Positions 18,124 through 26,652 of a DNA stretch of 64,000 nucleotides are shown here, in pieces. A program made the translations under genes and the position numbers. Under the pieces are notes generated by a model that saw only the letters and a program-made list of their open reading frames with translations, was not told the origin of the DNA and searched no databases. The stretch spans positions 34,740 to 98,739 of the forward strand of contig CAYYUG010000005.1 in assembly GCA_964474755.1 (NCBI GenBank), in the 5' to 3' direction. Each line of letters starts with the position of its first letter. The first letter of the stretch is position 1. The DNA is from GCA-2717185 sp964474755 (lineage in GTDB: Bacteria > Pseudomonadota > Alphaproteobacteria > UBA8366 > GCA-2717185).

Positions 18124-19662
18124 ATGTCGTTTAGTCTGGTTAGCGATAGCTTTCGCGCTCCGGAACCTCATGATCCTTGGTCGCTGAAAGTAAGAAGGCG
18201 CAGTTACCAAAAGATACTGGTAATGCGATCCCAAATTAATTTCTATTACTTTTGGGAAAAACGCTGGTTCTTCGTCGCAATACTAGTTGGTGCCATACTT
18301 TTAACGCTACCTCAGCCGGAGGGTTTGACCAGGGAGGGACAAATTGTCCTGACTATGTCAATAGTCGCAATTATCCTCTTTGTGACTGAACCTGTACCGT
18401 TACCGACAGTGGCACTCTTGATAATTGTTGGGCAGGTAACGCTATTGGGACTGGATTCGACGGCCGTCGCCAAAACCCTCATGACGGATTCTGTCCTTTT
18501 TATTATGGGTTCGCTCATGCTTGCAGTCGCAGTGGTCAAGCAAAAGCTCGATAAACGCATAGCATGGCTGATTGTCCGAATTACAGGCACTCGAACTTCG
18601 CGTATTTGTTTCGGGATCTCTGTGGTATCTGGTTTGTTGGCTTCTTTTGTCGGCGAACACACGGTAGCGGCAATGATGTTGCCGGTTGGTATCACTTTAA
18701 TCTCGCTGACATCAGATGATCCTAGGAAAGTTCGCGGCCTGGCGGCCGTTTTACTGTTCTCAATTTGCTATGGATGTTCAGTGGCAGGTATTGGAACACC
18801 TTCCGGTGGTGCCCGTAACGCGATCATGATTGGATATTGGAAGGAATTTTTCTTTGATCCGACGAACCCAGAAACACGCAAATTTCTTGTGGACTATCTC
18901 ACCTGGATTACCTTCGCCTATCCTGTATTTCTTATACAACTGCCACTTGTCACATTTATTTTGTTACGTACCTTCCGTCCAGAATACTTAAATCTGTCAC
19001 GAGCCGTTACGAAACTGCGCCAACAGATTATTGTTGAAGGCCCTATGAAGCCGAGCGATTGGTTGTCGATTATATTTTTTCTATTAATTTTAGTTGGTTG
19101 GATCACTCTTTCCAGCGATTACGGAATGGGGACCGTTGCGGTGTCCGGTGCGGCAGTTTTTCTGATTGTTGGATTGGTTAAGTGGGAAGACGTTAATAAC
19201 GGTGTGAACTGGGGTGTCGTTTTGCTTTACGCCGCCGCGATTTCGCTTGGCGTTCAAATGAAGGACACTGGCGCTGCACTATGGGTTGCGGAGAGTTTCC
19301 TTGGCTTTCTATCGCCGTTTGGTGCAGGTGAGGGCATTGGGCTTTGGGCGGCGGTATCCGCTTTGACGACCTTAGTTACGAACACGATGTCGAATGGTGC
19401 TGCCGTCGCCGTGTTAGGCCCAATTGTTCTTAACTTAGCCTCTGCGGCAAATGAAAGTCCCATCGTGCTCGGCTTTATTACAGCGATTTCATCCGCATTC
19501 GCTTATCTAACCGTTGTTGGTACGCCGGCTTGCACAATTGTTTATGCTTCTGGCTATCTGAAAGCGACTGATTTTCTAATTGTTGGCTGGCGAATGGTGC
19601 TGATGTCGATAGTCATGATGATGCTAGCAGCATCCTTGTACTGGCCATTGCTTGGGGTGTAA
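18124..19662 (+). CDS. SLC13/DASS-family anion:sodium symporter
   Basis: A 512-residue polytopic inner-membrane carrier of the divalent anion:Na+ symporter family (dicarboxylate, sulfate or related anions). After a ~45-residue cytoplasmic start come about eleven hydrophobic segments. The second substrate motif is canonical: VTNTMSNGAAVAVLGP near residues 417-432. The first, normally SNT-like, reads EHTVAAMMLP near 179-188, so its serine-asparagine pair is replaced. An internal start at residue 34 (MRSQ) is possible. A universal-stress protein gene follows after six bases. Transport of a sulfonate or dicarboxylate would fit the catabolic setting (inference). Confidence 0.88.
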   Translation: MSFSLVSDSFRAPEPHDPWSLKVRRRSYQKILVMRSQINFYYFWEKRWFFVAILVGAILLTLPQPEGLTREGQIVLTMSIVAIILFVTEPVPLPTVALLIIVGQVTLLGLDSTAVAKTLMTDSVLFIMGSLMLAVAVVKQKLDKRIAWLIVRITGTRTSRICFGISVVSGLLASFVGEHTVAAMMLPVGITLISLTSDDPRKVRGLAAVLLFSICYGCSVAGIGTPSGGARNAIMIGYWKEFFFDPTNPETRKFLVDYLTWITFAYPVFLIQLPLVTFILLRTFRPEYLNLSRAVTKLRQQIIVEGPMKPSDWLSIIFFLLILVGWITLSSDYGMGTVAVSGAAVFLIVGLVKWEDVNNGVNWGVVLLYAAAISLGVQMKDTGAALWVAESFLGFLSPFGAGEGIGLWAAVSALTTLVTNTMSNGAAVAVLGPIVLNLASAANESPIVLGFITAISSAFAYLTVVGTPACTIVYASGYLKATDFLIVGWRMVLMSIVMMMLAASLYWPLLGV

Positions 19663-19668
19663 TGCATC

Positions 19669-20673
19669 GTGCTCGGTTTTAAAAAGCTCCGTGATGATAA
19701 GGTTTTCCAGGAAGAACTTGAGGTAGTCAGGGCCGAGCGCCGTAACCGATTTCGGATGCTCGTGTGCATCGATGGATCGGACGCTTCATATGAGGGCTTG
19801 CGCTTTGCGAAAAAGCTAGCCGAAAAAGAAGATTGCGACATTATTCTCCTCTATGTGCGTACCATAGACCAGGGCTTACGAACCGGTGGGCTACAAGTCC
19901 GAGTCGCTCGAGAAAATATGCTCGACTGGGGCCTGGAACTTCCCGGTATTAATTATCTGAAACGTGGACTGGATATGATTGTCGCCAACGATGATATCGA
20001 GGAACACTGGAGCACGAAAATAGCCCATACTGATACTTGGGGTGATCCGCTGGGCGATAATAAGGTTGAATATAAGCATGAGTGCGGTAAGAGCATCGTC
20101 TTGAAGCTTAAGACGGCACCAGATGCTGCAAGCGGTATCCTCGATCAATACGAACTCGGGCCTTACAATTTGATAATTATGGGGGCACCGACCAATTGGC
20201 GGGGAGAGTTGCGTTCTTTGTTCCATACTGGTGTGGCGCAAAAGGTCGCGGTGCTCGCTCAATGTTCAGTAATGGTTGCGCGGGGCAACGGCGGAAGTGA
20301 CAAAAAAGGTCATTTAATTTGTACCGACGGCAGGAAAAATTCGCTCGATGCGATGCGGCGTGATGCTGTTTTTGCACAAATCAGTGGTGACCCCATCACG
20401 TTATTCGCCGTAGCACGCGAGAGAAACGAATTGCCGATGGCAGAGCGGGTCCTCAAAAGGGCGACCGGCATGTTGGAAAAAATGGACATTGCAGTTTCTG
20501 ATGCGCGTATAGGCATCGGAGACCCAGCAACTGAAATTGTGAAGGTCGGGAATGAATATTCGCTAATAGCAGTCGCAGACTCTGGAAAGGCGTGGTATCG
20601 CCGCTATTTGGCTAAGAATATCTCCTATAGCGTTATGGGTAACGCCAAAGCAACAGTATTGAAGGTTCGCTAA
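19669..20673 (+). CDS. tandem universal-stress (UspA) domain protein
   Basis: A 334-residue protein with two UspA-like nucleotide-binding domains. Domain 1 begins FRMLVCIDGSDASYEGLRFA near residues 26-45; domain 2 begins GHLICTDGRKNSLDAMRRDA near 209-228 and ends in VMGNAKATVLKV, the usual final strand. The start is GTG at 19669, because the ATG at 19662 runs into a stop after six codons. Six bases separate it from the anion transporter, so the two are surely one transcript. Usp domains often regulate neighbouring transporters by binding ATP or AMP; that is the likely role. Confidence 0.85.
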   Translation: MLGFKKLRDDKVFQEELEVVRAERRNRFRMLVCIDGSDASYEGLRFAKKLAEKEDCDIILLYVRTIDQGLRTGGLQVRVARENMLDWGLELPGINYLKRGLDMIVANDDIEEHWSTKIAHTDTWGDPLGDNKVEYKHECGKSIVLKLKTAPDAASGILDQYELGPYNLIIMGAPTNWRGELRSLFHTGVAQKVAVLAQCSVMVARGNGGSDKKGHLICTDGRKNSLDAMRRDAVFAQISGDPITLFAVARERNELPMAERVLKRATGMLEKMDIAVSDARIGIGDPATEIVKVGNEYSLIAVADSGKAWYRRYLAKNISYSVMGNAKATVLKVR

Positions 20674-21358
20674 AGCTTCCAATTTATCTATCGTTGAATT
20701 CTTTTACATATAAATTTTGGCCCTCAGAAACAGATACTATGCACTAGAAGCGCGCCCGACGTCCTATGACTTTTGTGCAGAAATAAAACGCCTTTATTTG
20801 ACACGTCTACTTTTGAACTATGAGGGCACCTCAATCGAGCGTGCATTTAATAGGCATTAGGTACTGGTATTCCCAATTCAAATTCTAGATGCACAGTTAT
20901 TAGCCCAGTTTTTCCTATTTCGGTCCATTGTTACGTCACATACAAAAAGCATTTAGGGCGGCCTGATTATCCGCTCGATGAGCCGCGTATCATGTATCGC
21001 GGTACTATCGGCTATAGTGCTATCGAAGCGATCTTGGTTAAAGTAGCGAAGTAAGAGCAGGAGAGGTGCATGGCCCCCAAGATCGGGTACTTTTTGGAAA
21101 TATTGAGTGAGAGCCCCAGTACGTATCCAGGGTGCTAAGGGCTTTATCGGTTGCCGGCGCTGGCCTTGTGCTGGTCCCAGTCGTTGTGACGGCTATGAAT
21201 TTTCTGAACGGATGGTGTTGATAATCTGGGAGGAGATCTTTAAGCGGCTGTCTTGTATTGGGATCGTTGGCACTCCAAAGCAGGTCTATTCCTATTGCAT
21301 CCGAAGGGTGCGGTTTTTCCCCGCAGAGGTTCGCGTTTAAACTGATAAGAGGACCTAC
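20674..21358. other. 685-base gene-poor interval, possible LLM remnant
   Basis: No intact gene is seen. In the plus frame near 21245-21285 the words IGIVGTPKQV appear, resembling the C-terminal 'GTPEQV' motif of luciferase-family proteins, so this may be the stump of a lost LLM gene. The resemblance is only ten residues. GGACC just before 21359 is a plausible ribosome-binding site for the GST gene. Confidence 0.3.
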
Positions 21359-22033
21359 ATGTTGCAGTTTTACTATAATCTCGGGCCCAACCCGATGAAG
21401 GTCGCGCTCTTCCTGGAAGAGGTAGCGCTTGACTACGAGGCAATCCCCATCGACACCCGCAAAGGTGAGCAATTTACGGCAGATTATCTGGCGATTAATC
21501 CGAACGCCAAAGCACCTAGCCTGGTCGATGGTGAGACGGTGTTGTTCGACAGCAACGCGATCCTACTCTACCTAGCGGAAAAGACGGGTCAGTTTTTACC
21601 TCCCGATCGTGGTCAGCTATTGTCTTGGCTGATGTTCGTCGCCAGTGGCGTTGGCCCTTATTCCGGCCAGTCAGTTCATTTCCAGGCCTATGCGCCGGAA
21701 ACGTTGCCCTATGCGATCAACCGGTATCGGTTCGAAGCGCAGCGACACTACAGTATTCTCGACGACCGGTTGGCGAAACGGCCTTACATAATGGGTGAAG
21801 AATATTCCCTGATCGACATGGCCGTATGGGGCTGGGCGAGGCTGATGCCCCGGGTTATTGATGCGACCGCCTGGAATGATTTGCGAAACCTGAAGCGTCT
21901 GGTGGATGAGATTTCGTTGCGTCCCGCCGTCAAACGCGTCACCGAATTGATGGCAAAGCACACCTTCAAGACGGAACAGGATGAGGAGGCTAATCACAAT
22001 ATGTTCCCGTCTAACACCAGTTATACCGGATAG
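21359..22033 (+). CDS. glutathione S-transferase family protein
   Basis: A 224-residue GST. The thioredoxin-fold half shows NLGPNPMKVALFLEE near residues 6-20 and NPNAKAPSLVDGE near 48-60, with FDSNAILLYLAE near 64-75 for gamma-glutamyl binding; the helical half has YSLIDMAVWGWARL near 148-161. It resembles the YfcG/Nu-class bacterial GSTs, which often act as disulfide reductases or open electrophilic substrates. It lies 80 bases upstream of the lyase operon and may add glutathione to, or remove it from, an intermediate (inference). Confidence 0.9.
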   Translation: MLQFYYNLGPNPMKVALFLEEVALDYEAIPIDTRKGEQFTADYLAINPNAKAPSLVDGETVLFDSNAILLYLAEKTGQFLPPDRGQLLSWLMFVASGVGPYSGQSVHFQAYAPETLPYAINRYRFEAQRHYSILDDRLAKRPYIMGEEYSLIDMAVWGWARLMPRVIDATAWNDLRNLKRLVDEISLRPAVKRVTELMAKHTFKTEQDEEANHNMFPSNTSYTG

Positions 22034-22113
22034 GCGTACGGCCCACTTTTTGCGCTGTGGCGCATCGGTGCCATAATTCTAGTTACTGAATTCATTGCGA
22101 GGGGGGAAATACC

Positions 22114-22989
22114 ATGGGTCGTGCTGCACGGTTACGAGAAATGATGGAACGGGGGTTGGTGCTGGCCCCTGGTGTTTACAATGCTCTGTTCGCTAAGGCG
22201 GTGGAGAGCACCGGCTTCGAAGCGGTCTACGTGACTGGGTTTGGAACAGCGGCGCGCTACGGGTATCCAGATGTCGGGCTGATAACTCAGAGCGAGATGT
22301 CGCAAAATCTGCGGCATATCTGCCGTGCTACAGAGTTGCCGGTCGTTGCTGACGCCGACACTGGGTATGGCAATATCATCAATGTGCGCCGCACGGTGCG
22401 GGAATATGAACGTGCCGGTGTCGCAGGTTTCCATATCGAGGATCAAGTTTTTCCCAAGAAATGCGGTTTCATGGAAGGCAAAGCAGTCATCCCGATGGAA
22501 GAACATGTTCAGAAGGTTAAGGCAGCCCTTGATGCCCGCGCTAATCCCGATACGGTGATCATTGCAAGGACTGACGCGTTGGCGCCCAATGGTTGGGAGG
22601 ACGCATTGGCCCGGGCTCGTGCCTATCGCGAGGCCGGCGCTGATTTAATATTTGTAGATGGCATCCGAACATTGGATGAATTGGATATCTACAGCAAGGA
22701 GCTAGCGCTGAAAGGTATTCCCTGCCTCTACAATGGCGGTCTTGTTGCGGCTGAGGATGCGCAGCGAATGGGTTTCAAAATACAAATTCTCGCCGGCCTT
22801 TCGTTGGCCGCGGTTTTCAAGAGCGCGACGGCAGCAATGCAGGAACTGAATGCTAGCGGGATCACTCGGCAGACGGTGGCGCAGTTTGGTCCACCTGAAG
22901 AAGGTGAGACAGTAAACGATATTTTAGGCGTACCAGAGGTCTACGAACTCGAGCAACGCTACGACATCAAAGGGGAGACGGCACAATGA
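22114..22989 (+). CDS. isocitrate lyase/PEP-mutase family C-C lyase 1
   Basis: A 291-residue member of the ICL/PEP mutase superfamily, which cleave or form C-C or P-C bonds beside a carboxylate using Mg2+. The metal site VVADADTGYGN lies near residues 78-88, IEDQVFPKKCGF near 110-121 carries the catalytic cysteine, and IARTDALAPNGW near 150-161 follows. The cysteine is kept, so lyase activity is likely, but the ICL/PrpB signature KKCGH/KRCGH reads KKCGF. Length fits methylisocitrate, dimethylmalate or oxaloacetate-type lyases. Its stop overlaps the start of a paralogue as ATGA. Confidence 0.9.
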   Translation: MGRAARLREMMERGLVLAPGVYNALFAKAVESTGFEAVYVTGFGTAARYGYPDVGLITQSEMSQNLRHICRATELPVVADADTGYGNIINVRRTVREYERAGVAGFHIEDQVFPKKCGFMEGKAVIPMEEHVQKVKAALDARANPDTVIIARTDALAPNGWEDALARARAYREAGADLIFVDGIRTLDELDIYSKELALKGIPCLYNGGLVAAEDAQRMGFKIQILAGLSLAAVFKSATAAMQELNASGITRQTVAQFGPPEEGETVNDILGVPEVYELEQRYDIKGETAQ

Positions 22990-23840
22990 CCCATCCCGGT
23001 GCGAAACTTCGTGTGGCCATGGCAGATGGTATGGTCCTAGCGCCTTTCGTCTATGACGGCTTCACCGCGCGGATCGCAGCGAGCCAGGGAGCTCAGGCGG
23101 TCTATATGACTGGCCACGGTACTTCGGCTCAAATTGGGCTACCCGATGTGGGGCTTACCAGCATGGCCGAGATGGTCGCTAATCTAGGCTACATAGTGAA
23201 CGCGGTTGACGTGCCAGTCGTAGCCGATGCTGACACTGGCTACGGAAACGCAATCAATGCGCAGCGTACGGTGCGCGAATACGAGGCGGCAGGCGCTGCG
23301 GCGATGCATTTGGAGGATCAAGTTTTTCCGAAGCGCTGCGGATTTTTCGAGGGCAAGGAATGCGTGCCGATGGAAGAACATGTCCAAAAAATCCGCGCAG
23401 CGCTGGATGCGCGGGTTGATCCTGATATGGTGATCATCGCACGGACAGATGCAGTGGCACCGAACGGCTGGGACGACGCGATCCGACGCGCCGAAGCCTA
23501 TCGTTTGGCCGGAGCAGATCTGGTTTTTGTTGATGGGATTAAGACGCTCGACGACCTTGACATCTACACCACTCGGCTTGTCGAGCAAGGGATACCCTGC
23601 CTCTACAACGGACAGTTGCAGCCGGTGCCCGAAGTCGCATCAAGAGGCTTCAAGGTCATGATCACCGGCGGTGGGCACGCACTCTCGTACGCTGCGGTTC
23701 GCCAAGCACTACTTGACCTTAAAGGTGGTGGTGGCATCGGTGAGCCGCGCGACACAGAGCGGTTTAACGCGACGACCAGCTTGCTCGGATTACCGGAAAT
23801 TTATGAGTTGGAGCAACGCTACGCAACCGAGAACGCATAG
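22986..23840 (+). CDS. isocitrate lyase/PEP-mutase family C-C lyase 2
   Basis: A 284-residue paralogue of the preceding gene, translationally coupled to it by a four-base overlap. It has the same motifs: VVADADTGYGN near residues 78-88, LEDQVFPKRCGF near 110-121 with the catalytic cysteine, and IARTDAVAPNGW near 150-161. Both copies end in YELEQRY. Such a close tandem pair suggests a hetero-oligomer or two related substrates. The LeuC-like gene follows after nine bases. Confidence 0.9.
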   Translation: MTHPGAKLRVAMADGMVLAPFVYDGFTARIAASQGAQAVYMTGHGTSAQIGLPDVGLTSMAEMVANLGYIVNAVDVPVVADADTGYGNAINAQRTVREYEAAGAAAMHLEDQVFPKRCGFFEGKECVPMEEHVQKIRAALDARVDPDMVIIARTDAVAPNGWDDAIRRAEAYRLAGADLVFVDGIKTLDDLDIYTTRLVEQGIPCLYNGQLQPVPEVASRGFKVMITGGGHALSYAAVRQALLDLKGGGGIGEPRDTERFNATTSLLGLPEIYELEQRYATENA

Positions 23841-23849
23841 GAGTTTACC

Positions 23850-25097
23850 ATGGGTATGACTATTGCGGAAAAGGTCCTCGCGGCGCATGCCGGCGCGAGT
23901 TCTGTCAAGCCGGGTCAGTATGTCTGGTGCAAGGTGGATGCGACCAGTGGACACCGGCTTGCCGATCTGGAAGACCTCGGCGTCGACAAGGTCTGGGACA
24001 AAGACAAGGTATTCATGGTAGATGACCACCAGGCGCCACCACCTACTATCGCGGCTGCTAACAAGGTTCAGAATTTGCGCCGACTAATCAAAAAATACGA
24101 CATTACGAATTTTTTCGAATATGGCCGTGGCGGCATTTTGCACCAGGTTTTTGCCGAGAACGGCATGTACGCGCCAGGCGAGCTGATCGCCCAGTGTGAC
24201 TCCCATTCGACTGCGGGCGGCGTATTTAATGCCTGCGTGACTAACGCCAATCTGGATGCGGTGCATGTACTTGCATTTGGCGAGTTGTGGTTCCGGGTGC
24301 CAGAATCGGTGCGCGTCGTGCTTAACGGTACCTTGCCGGGCTGGTGTGTTGGTAAGGATGTAATTCTCAAGGTTGCGAGCGAGCTGGGTACGGACTTTGG
24401 CCTCTATAAATCAGTTGAGTATGTAGGGCCGGTCGCCAGTCAAATGACCATTGCTCAGCGCTGGACGGTTTCCAATATGGGGGTCGAAGTGGGTGCGAAG
24501 TTTGCCTTATTCGAAGGCGATGAGAAGACCGACGCGTTTCTCGAAGGTCGTGTCGACCGTCCCTATGAACACGTCCGTGGTGATGACGACGCATCCTATG
24601 CGGCCGAGTATGAGTTTGATCTTAGCGATCTAACGCCAATGGTCGCACGACCCGGCGATCCCGGAAACGGCGTGCCAGTAGAAGGCGTGCAGGGTGAGAA
24701 GGTAAAGATTAACCAAGCATTTCTCGGGTCCTGTACCAATGCGCGGCTCGAGGATCTGGAAGTTGCAGCGAAAATCCTGGATGGCAAGAAAGTACATCCG
24801 GATGTCCGCATGCTCGTCAGTCCATCTTCCCAAGCCGTGTTCGGGGAGGCCTTGAAAGCTGGATATTTAGAAACGCTGCTCAATGCTGGTGCGCTTGTCG
24901 AGCATTCCACCTGCGGTCCTTGCTATGGTGGGCATCTGGGTGTTCTGGGAGATGGGGAAACTTGCATTTCAAGCAGCAACCGTAACTTCAAGGGCCGCAT
25001 GGGTAGCCCATTATCGCATGTTTGGTTGGCGAGCCCGGCGACGGTCGCCGCATCGGCGTTGGCGGGCGAGATCGTCGACCCTCGCGAATTTCTCTAG
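23850..25097 (+). CDS. LeuC-like aconitase-family hydro-lyase large subunit
   Basis: A 415-residue [4Fe-4S] aconitase-superfamily large subunit, as in 3-isopropylmalate dehydratase. Cluster ligands are seen in FLGSCTNARLEDLE near residues 290-303 and STCGPCYGGHLG near 351-362 (CxxC). QCDSHSTAGGVFNACVTN near 112-129 and NRNFKGRMG near 376-384 are family marks. The small subunit follows after 12 bases. Leucine biosynthesis is unlikely: no leuA or leuB is near, and two ICL-family lyases precede it. 2,3-dimethylmalate dehydratase (DmdAB) is a better-placed comparison, but the substrate is not proven. Confidence 0.88.
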   Translation: MGMTIAEKVLAAHAGASSVKPGQYVWCKVDATSGHRLADLEDLGVDKVWDKDKVFMVDDHQAPPPTIAAANKVQNLRRLIKKYDITNFFEYGRGGILHQVFAENGMYAPGELIAQCDSHSTAGGVFNACVTNANLDAVHVLAFGELWFRVPESVRVVLNGTLPGWCVGKDVILKVASELGTDFGLYKSVEYVGPVASQMTIAQRWTVSNMGVEVGAKFALFEGDEKTDAFLEGRVDRPYEHVRGDDDASYAAEYEFDLSDLTPMVARPGDPGNGVPVEGVQGEKVKINQAFLGSCTNARLEDLEVAAKILDGKKVHPDVRMLVSPSSQAVFGEALKAGYLETLLNAGALVEHSTCGPCYGGHLGVLGDGETCISSSNRNFKGRMGSPLSHVWLASPATVAASALAGEIVDPREFL

Positions 25098-25109
25098 GAG
25101 GGAAGGTCG

Positions 25110-25643
25110 ATGGAAACAATTCGAACCGGAAAGGTCTGGAAATTTGGCGACCGCATCAGTACAGACTTCATGATGCCGGGACACAGAGTGCTTGCGAATC
25201 CTGATCTGACCGTTGAGGAGGCTGCAAAATTTTGTATGGAGGCAAACCGGCCGGGGTGGGCCGAAAATGAGGTGTTGCCAGGTGACATTATTGTTGCCGG
25301 TATTAATTTTGGTTGTGGCTCAAGCCGCAATGGTTCGCAGTCGCTGAATGCACTTGGGATAGCCGTTGTTTTAGCCGAATCTGTTTCGCGTATTCATCTG
25401 CGAAATGCAGTGAATACTGGCTTGCCGACGTTAGTCGCGCCTGGAATTACAAATTTTGTGGATGAAGGGCAGCGGCTGGAAGTTAATATCGTCACAGGCG
25501 CAATCAAGAACCTTAATACTAACGATTTGCTTCAGGCCGAGGCGTGGGAGGAAGGATCGCCACCCTACGATATCCTTATGGCTGGCGGTCTTGATGCTTA
25601 CATGCGGGCTAAGGTTCGGGAGCGAGGGCTGGTCGCAGGATAA
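25110..25643 (+). CDS. LeuD-like hydro-lyase small subunit
   Basis: A 177-residue aconitase swivel-domain subunit, partner of the preceding large subunit. It shows GDRISTDFMMPGHRVL near residues 12-27 and NFGCGSSRNGSQSL near 71-84. In IPM dehydratases and homoaconitases the second motif is GCGSSREHA, and the first loop ends in a YL pair; here these read SRNGSQ and HRVL. Both loops contact the substrate side chain, so a different malate analogue is expected. AGGAGGG before the ATG is a strong ribosome-binding site. Confidence 0.87.
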   Translation: METIRTGKVWKFGDRISTDFMMPGHRVLANPDLTVEEAAKFCMEANRPGWAENEVLPGDIIVAGINFGCGSSRNGSQSLNALGIAVVLAESVSRIHLRNAVNTGLPTLVAPGITNFVDEGQRLEVNIVTGAIKNLNTNDLLQAEAWEEGSPPYDILMAGGLDAYMRAKVRERGLVAG

Positions 25644-25845
25644 ATTGGGGGATAGGTGAGCGTTATTTTGTGATAGTTTGCGGATTTAAATTTAGCACCC
25701 GTACGCAAGATGCAAAGGCAGAAACTGTCGCTGTCGTGATGCGCTGCTAACTCGTACGGCGCACAACGAGTATGCGGTATAAATTTGCTGTCATCGGATT
25801 GTGGCCCATGTTGGGTCATGGCACTTTTCAAAGTGAAATATAGCG

Positions 25846-26652
25846 ATGCTGAGTGAATACGAGTTAGCTAAATACAAACGCGTTGGATACCTATACCCAC
25901 GCTCCGCCGTCTCGGCTGCCAATGCGGCTGACATGAAAATAGCGCTGGATGCTTATATCGATCGATTCGGACCCGCGGCACGGGGCAAGGGCATGATGAC
26001 CAAACGGCCCCACATTGTGCTGCGCTGGGTCGCCGAACTAGCAAGATATGACGCCATTGTCGATGCGGTCGAGGATATCATTGGACCGGATATCCTGTGC
26101 TGGAGCTCCGCCTTTTTTACCAAGGAAGCGCACTCGAAGCGCTTCGTCTCTTGGCATCAGGACGCTAACTATTGGGGCCTTAGTAGTGCGAAGGTGGTCA
26201 GCGCTTGGGTTGCCTTGACGCCGGCAACAGTGAGTAATGGTTGTATGCGTTTCTTGCCAGGTTCTCATCATGAACTACACACACACGAAGACATCATAGA
26301 TGAGGTCAACATGCTTTCGCGAGGGCAGACCATGGCCGATGGTGTCACCGAGGACACAGCTGTTGATGTGATTTTGGAAGCCGGCGAATTTGCCTTGTTC
26401 CATGTCAACATGGCGCATTCCTCGAGGCCGAATGGCTCGGCTGATGACCGGGTTGGCGTAGTATTTCGTTATGTCGCTGGCGACGTTTTTCAGACCAAAG
26501 CCGATAGCGATAGCGCTAGCTTGATCCGTGGTCGTGACCGCGCTGGTTTTTTTGAGAAAGAACCAATCCCAGCATTCGACCTGGATCCGGAATGTTTGGC
26601 ATTTCACAAGCGGGTATGCGGTGCTCGGGATCAGGTATATTTTGGCGGCTAG
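25846..26652 (+). CDS. PhyH-family 2-oxoglutarate dioxygenase
   Basis: A 268-residue phytanoyl-CoA-dioxygenase-like Fe(II)/2OG enzyme. The iron triad is SWHQDANYW near residues 104-112 (HxD) and LFHVNMAHSS near 184-193 with the distal histidine; the 2OG arginine is likely in RVGVVFRYV near 201-209. NGCMRFLPGSH near 131-141 is typical of the family. It lies 202 bases after the LeuD-like gene. Its TAG stop shares the bases CTAG with the stop of the convergent MmgE/PrpD gene. Hydroxylation of a small acid or its CoA ester is possible. Confidence 0.9.
   Translation: MLSEYELAKYKRVGYLYPRSAVSAANAADMKIALDAYIDRFGPAARGKGMMTKRPHIVLRWVAELARYDAIVDAVEDIIGPDILCWSSAFFTKEAHSKRFVSWHQDANYWGLSSAKVVSAWVALTPATVSNGCMRFLPGSHHELHTHEDIIDEVNMLSRGQTMADGVTEDTAVDVILEAGEFALFHVNMAHSSRPNGSADDRVGVVFRYVAGDVFQTKADSDSASLIRGRDRAGFFEKEPIPAFDLDPECLAFHKRVCGARDQVYFGG

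Noticed and set aside
21038..21472. A 144-codon minus-strand frame before and over the GST start
   Set aside because: It overlaps the GST N-terminus antisense and has no recognisable motif or ribosome-binding site.
23850..25643. Leucine-biosynthesis leuCD
   Set aside because: No leuA, leuB or regulator is near, two C-C lyases precede it, and the small-subunit loops differ. It cannot be fully excluded.
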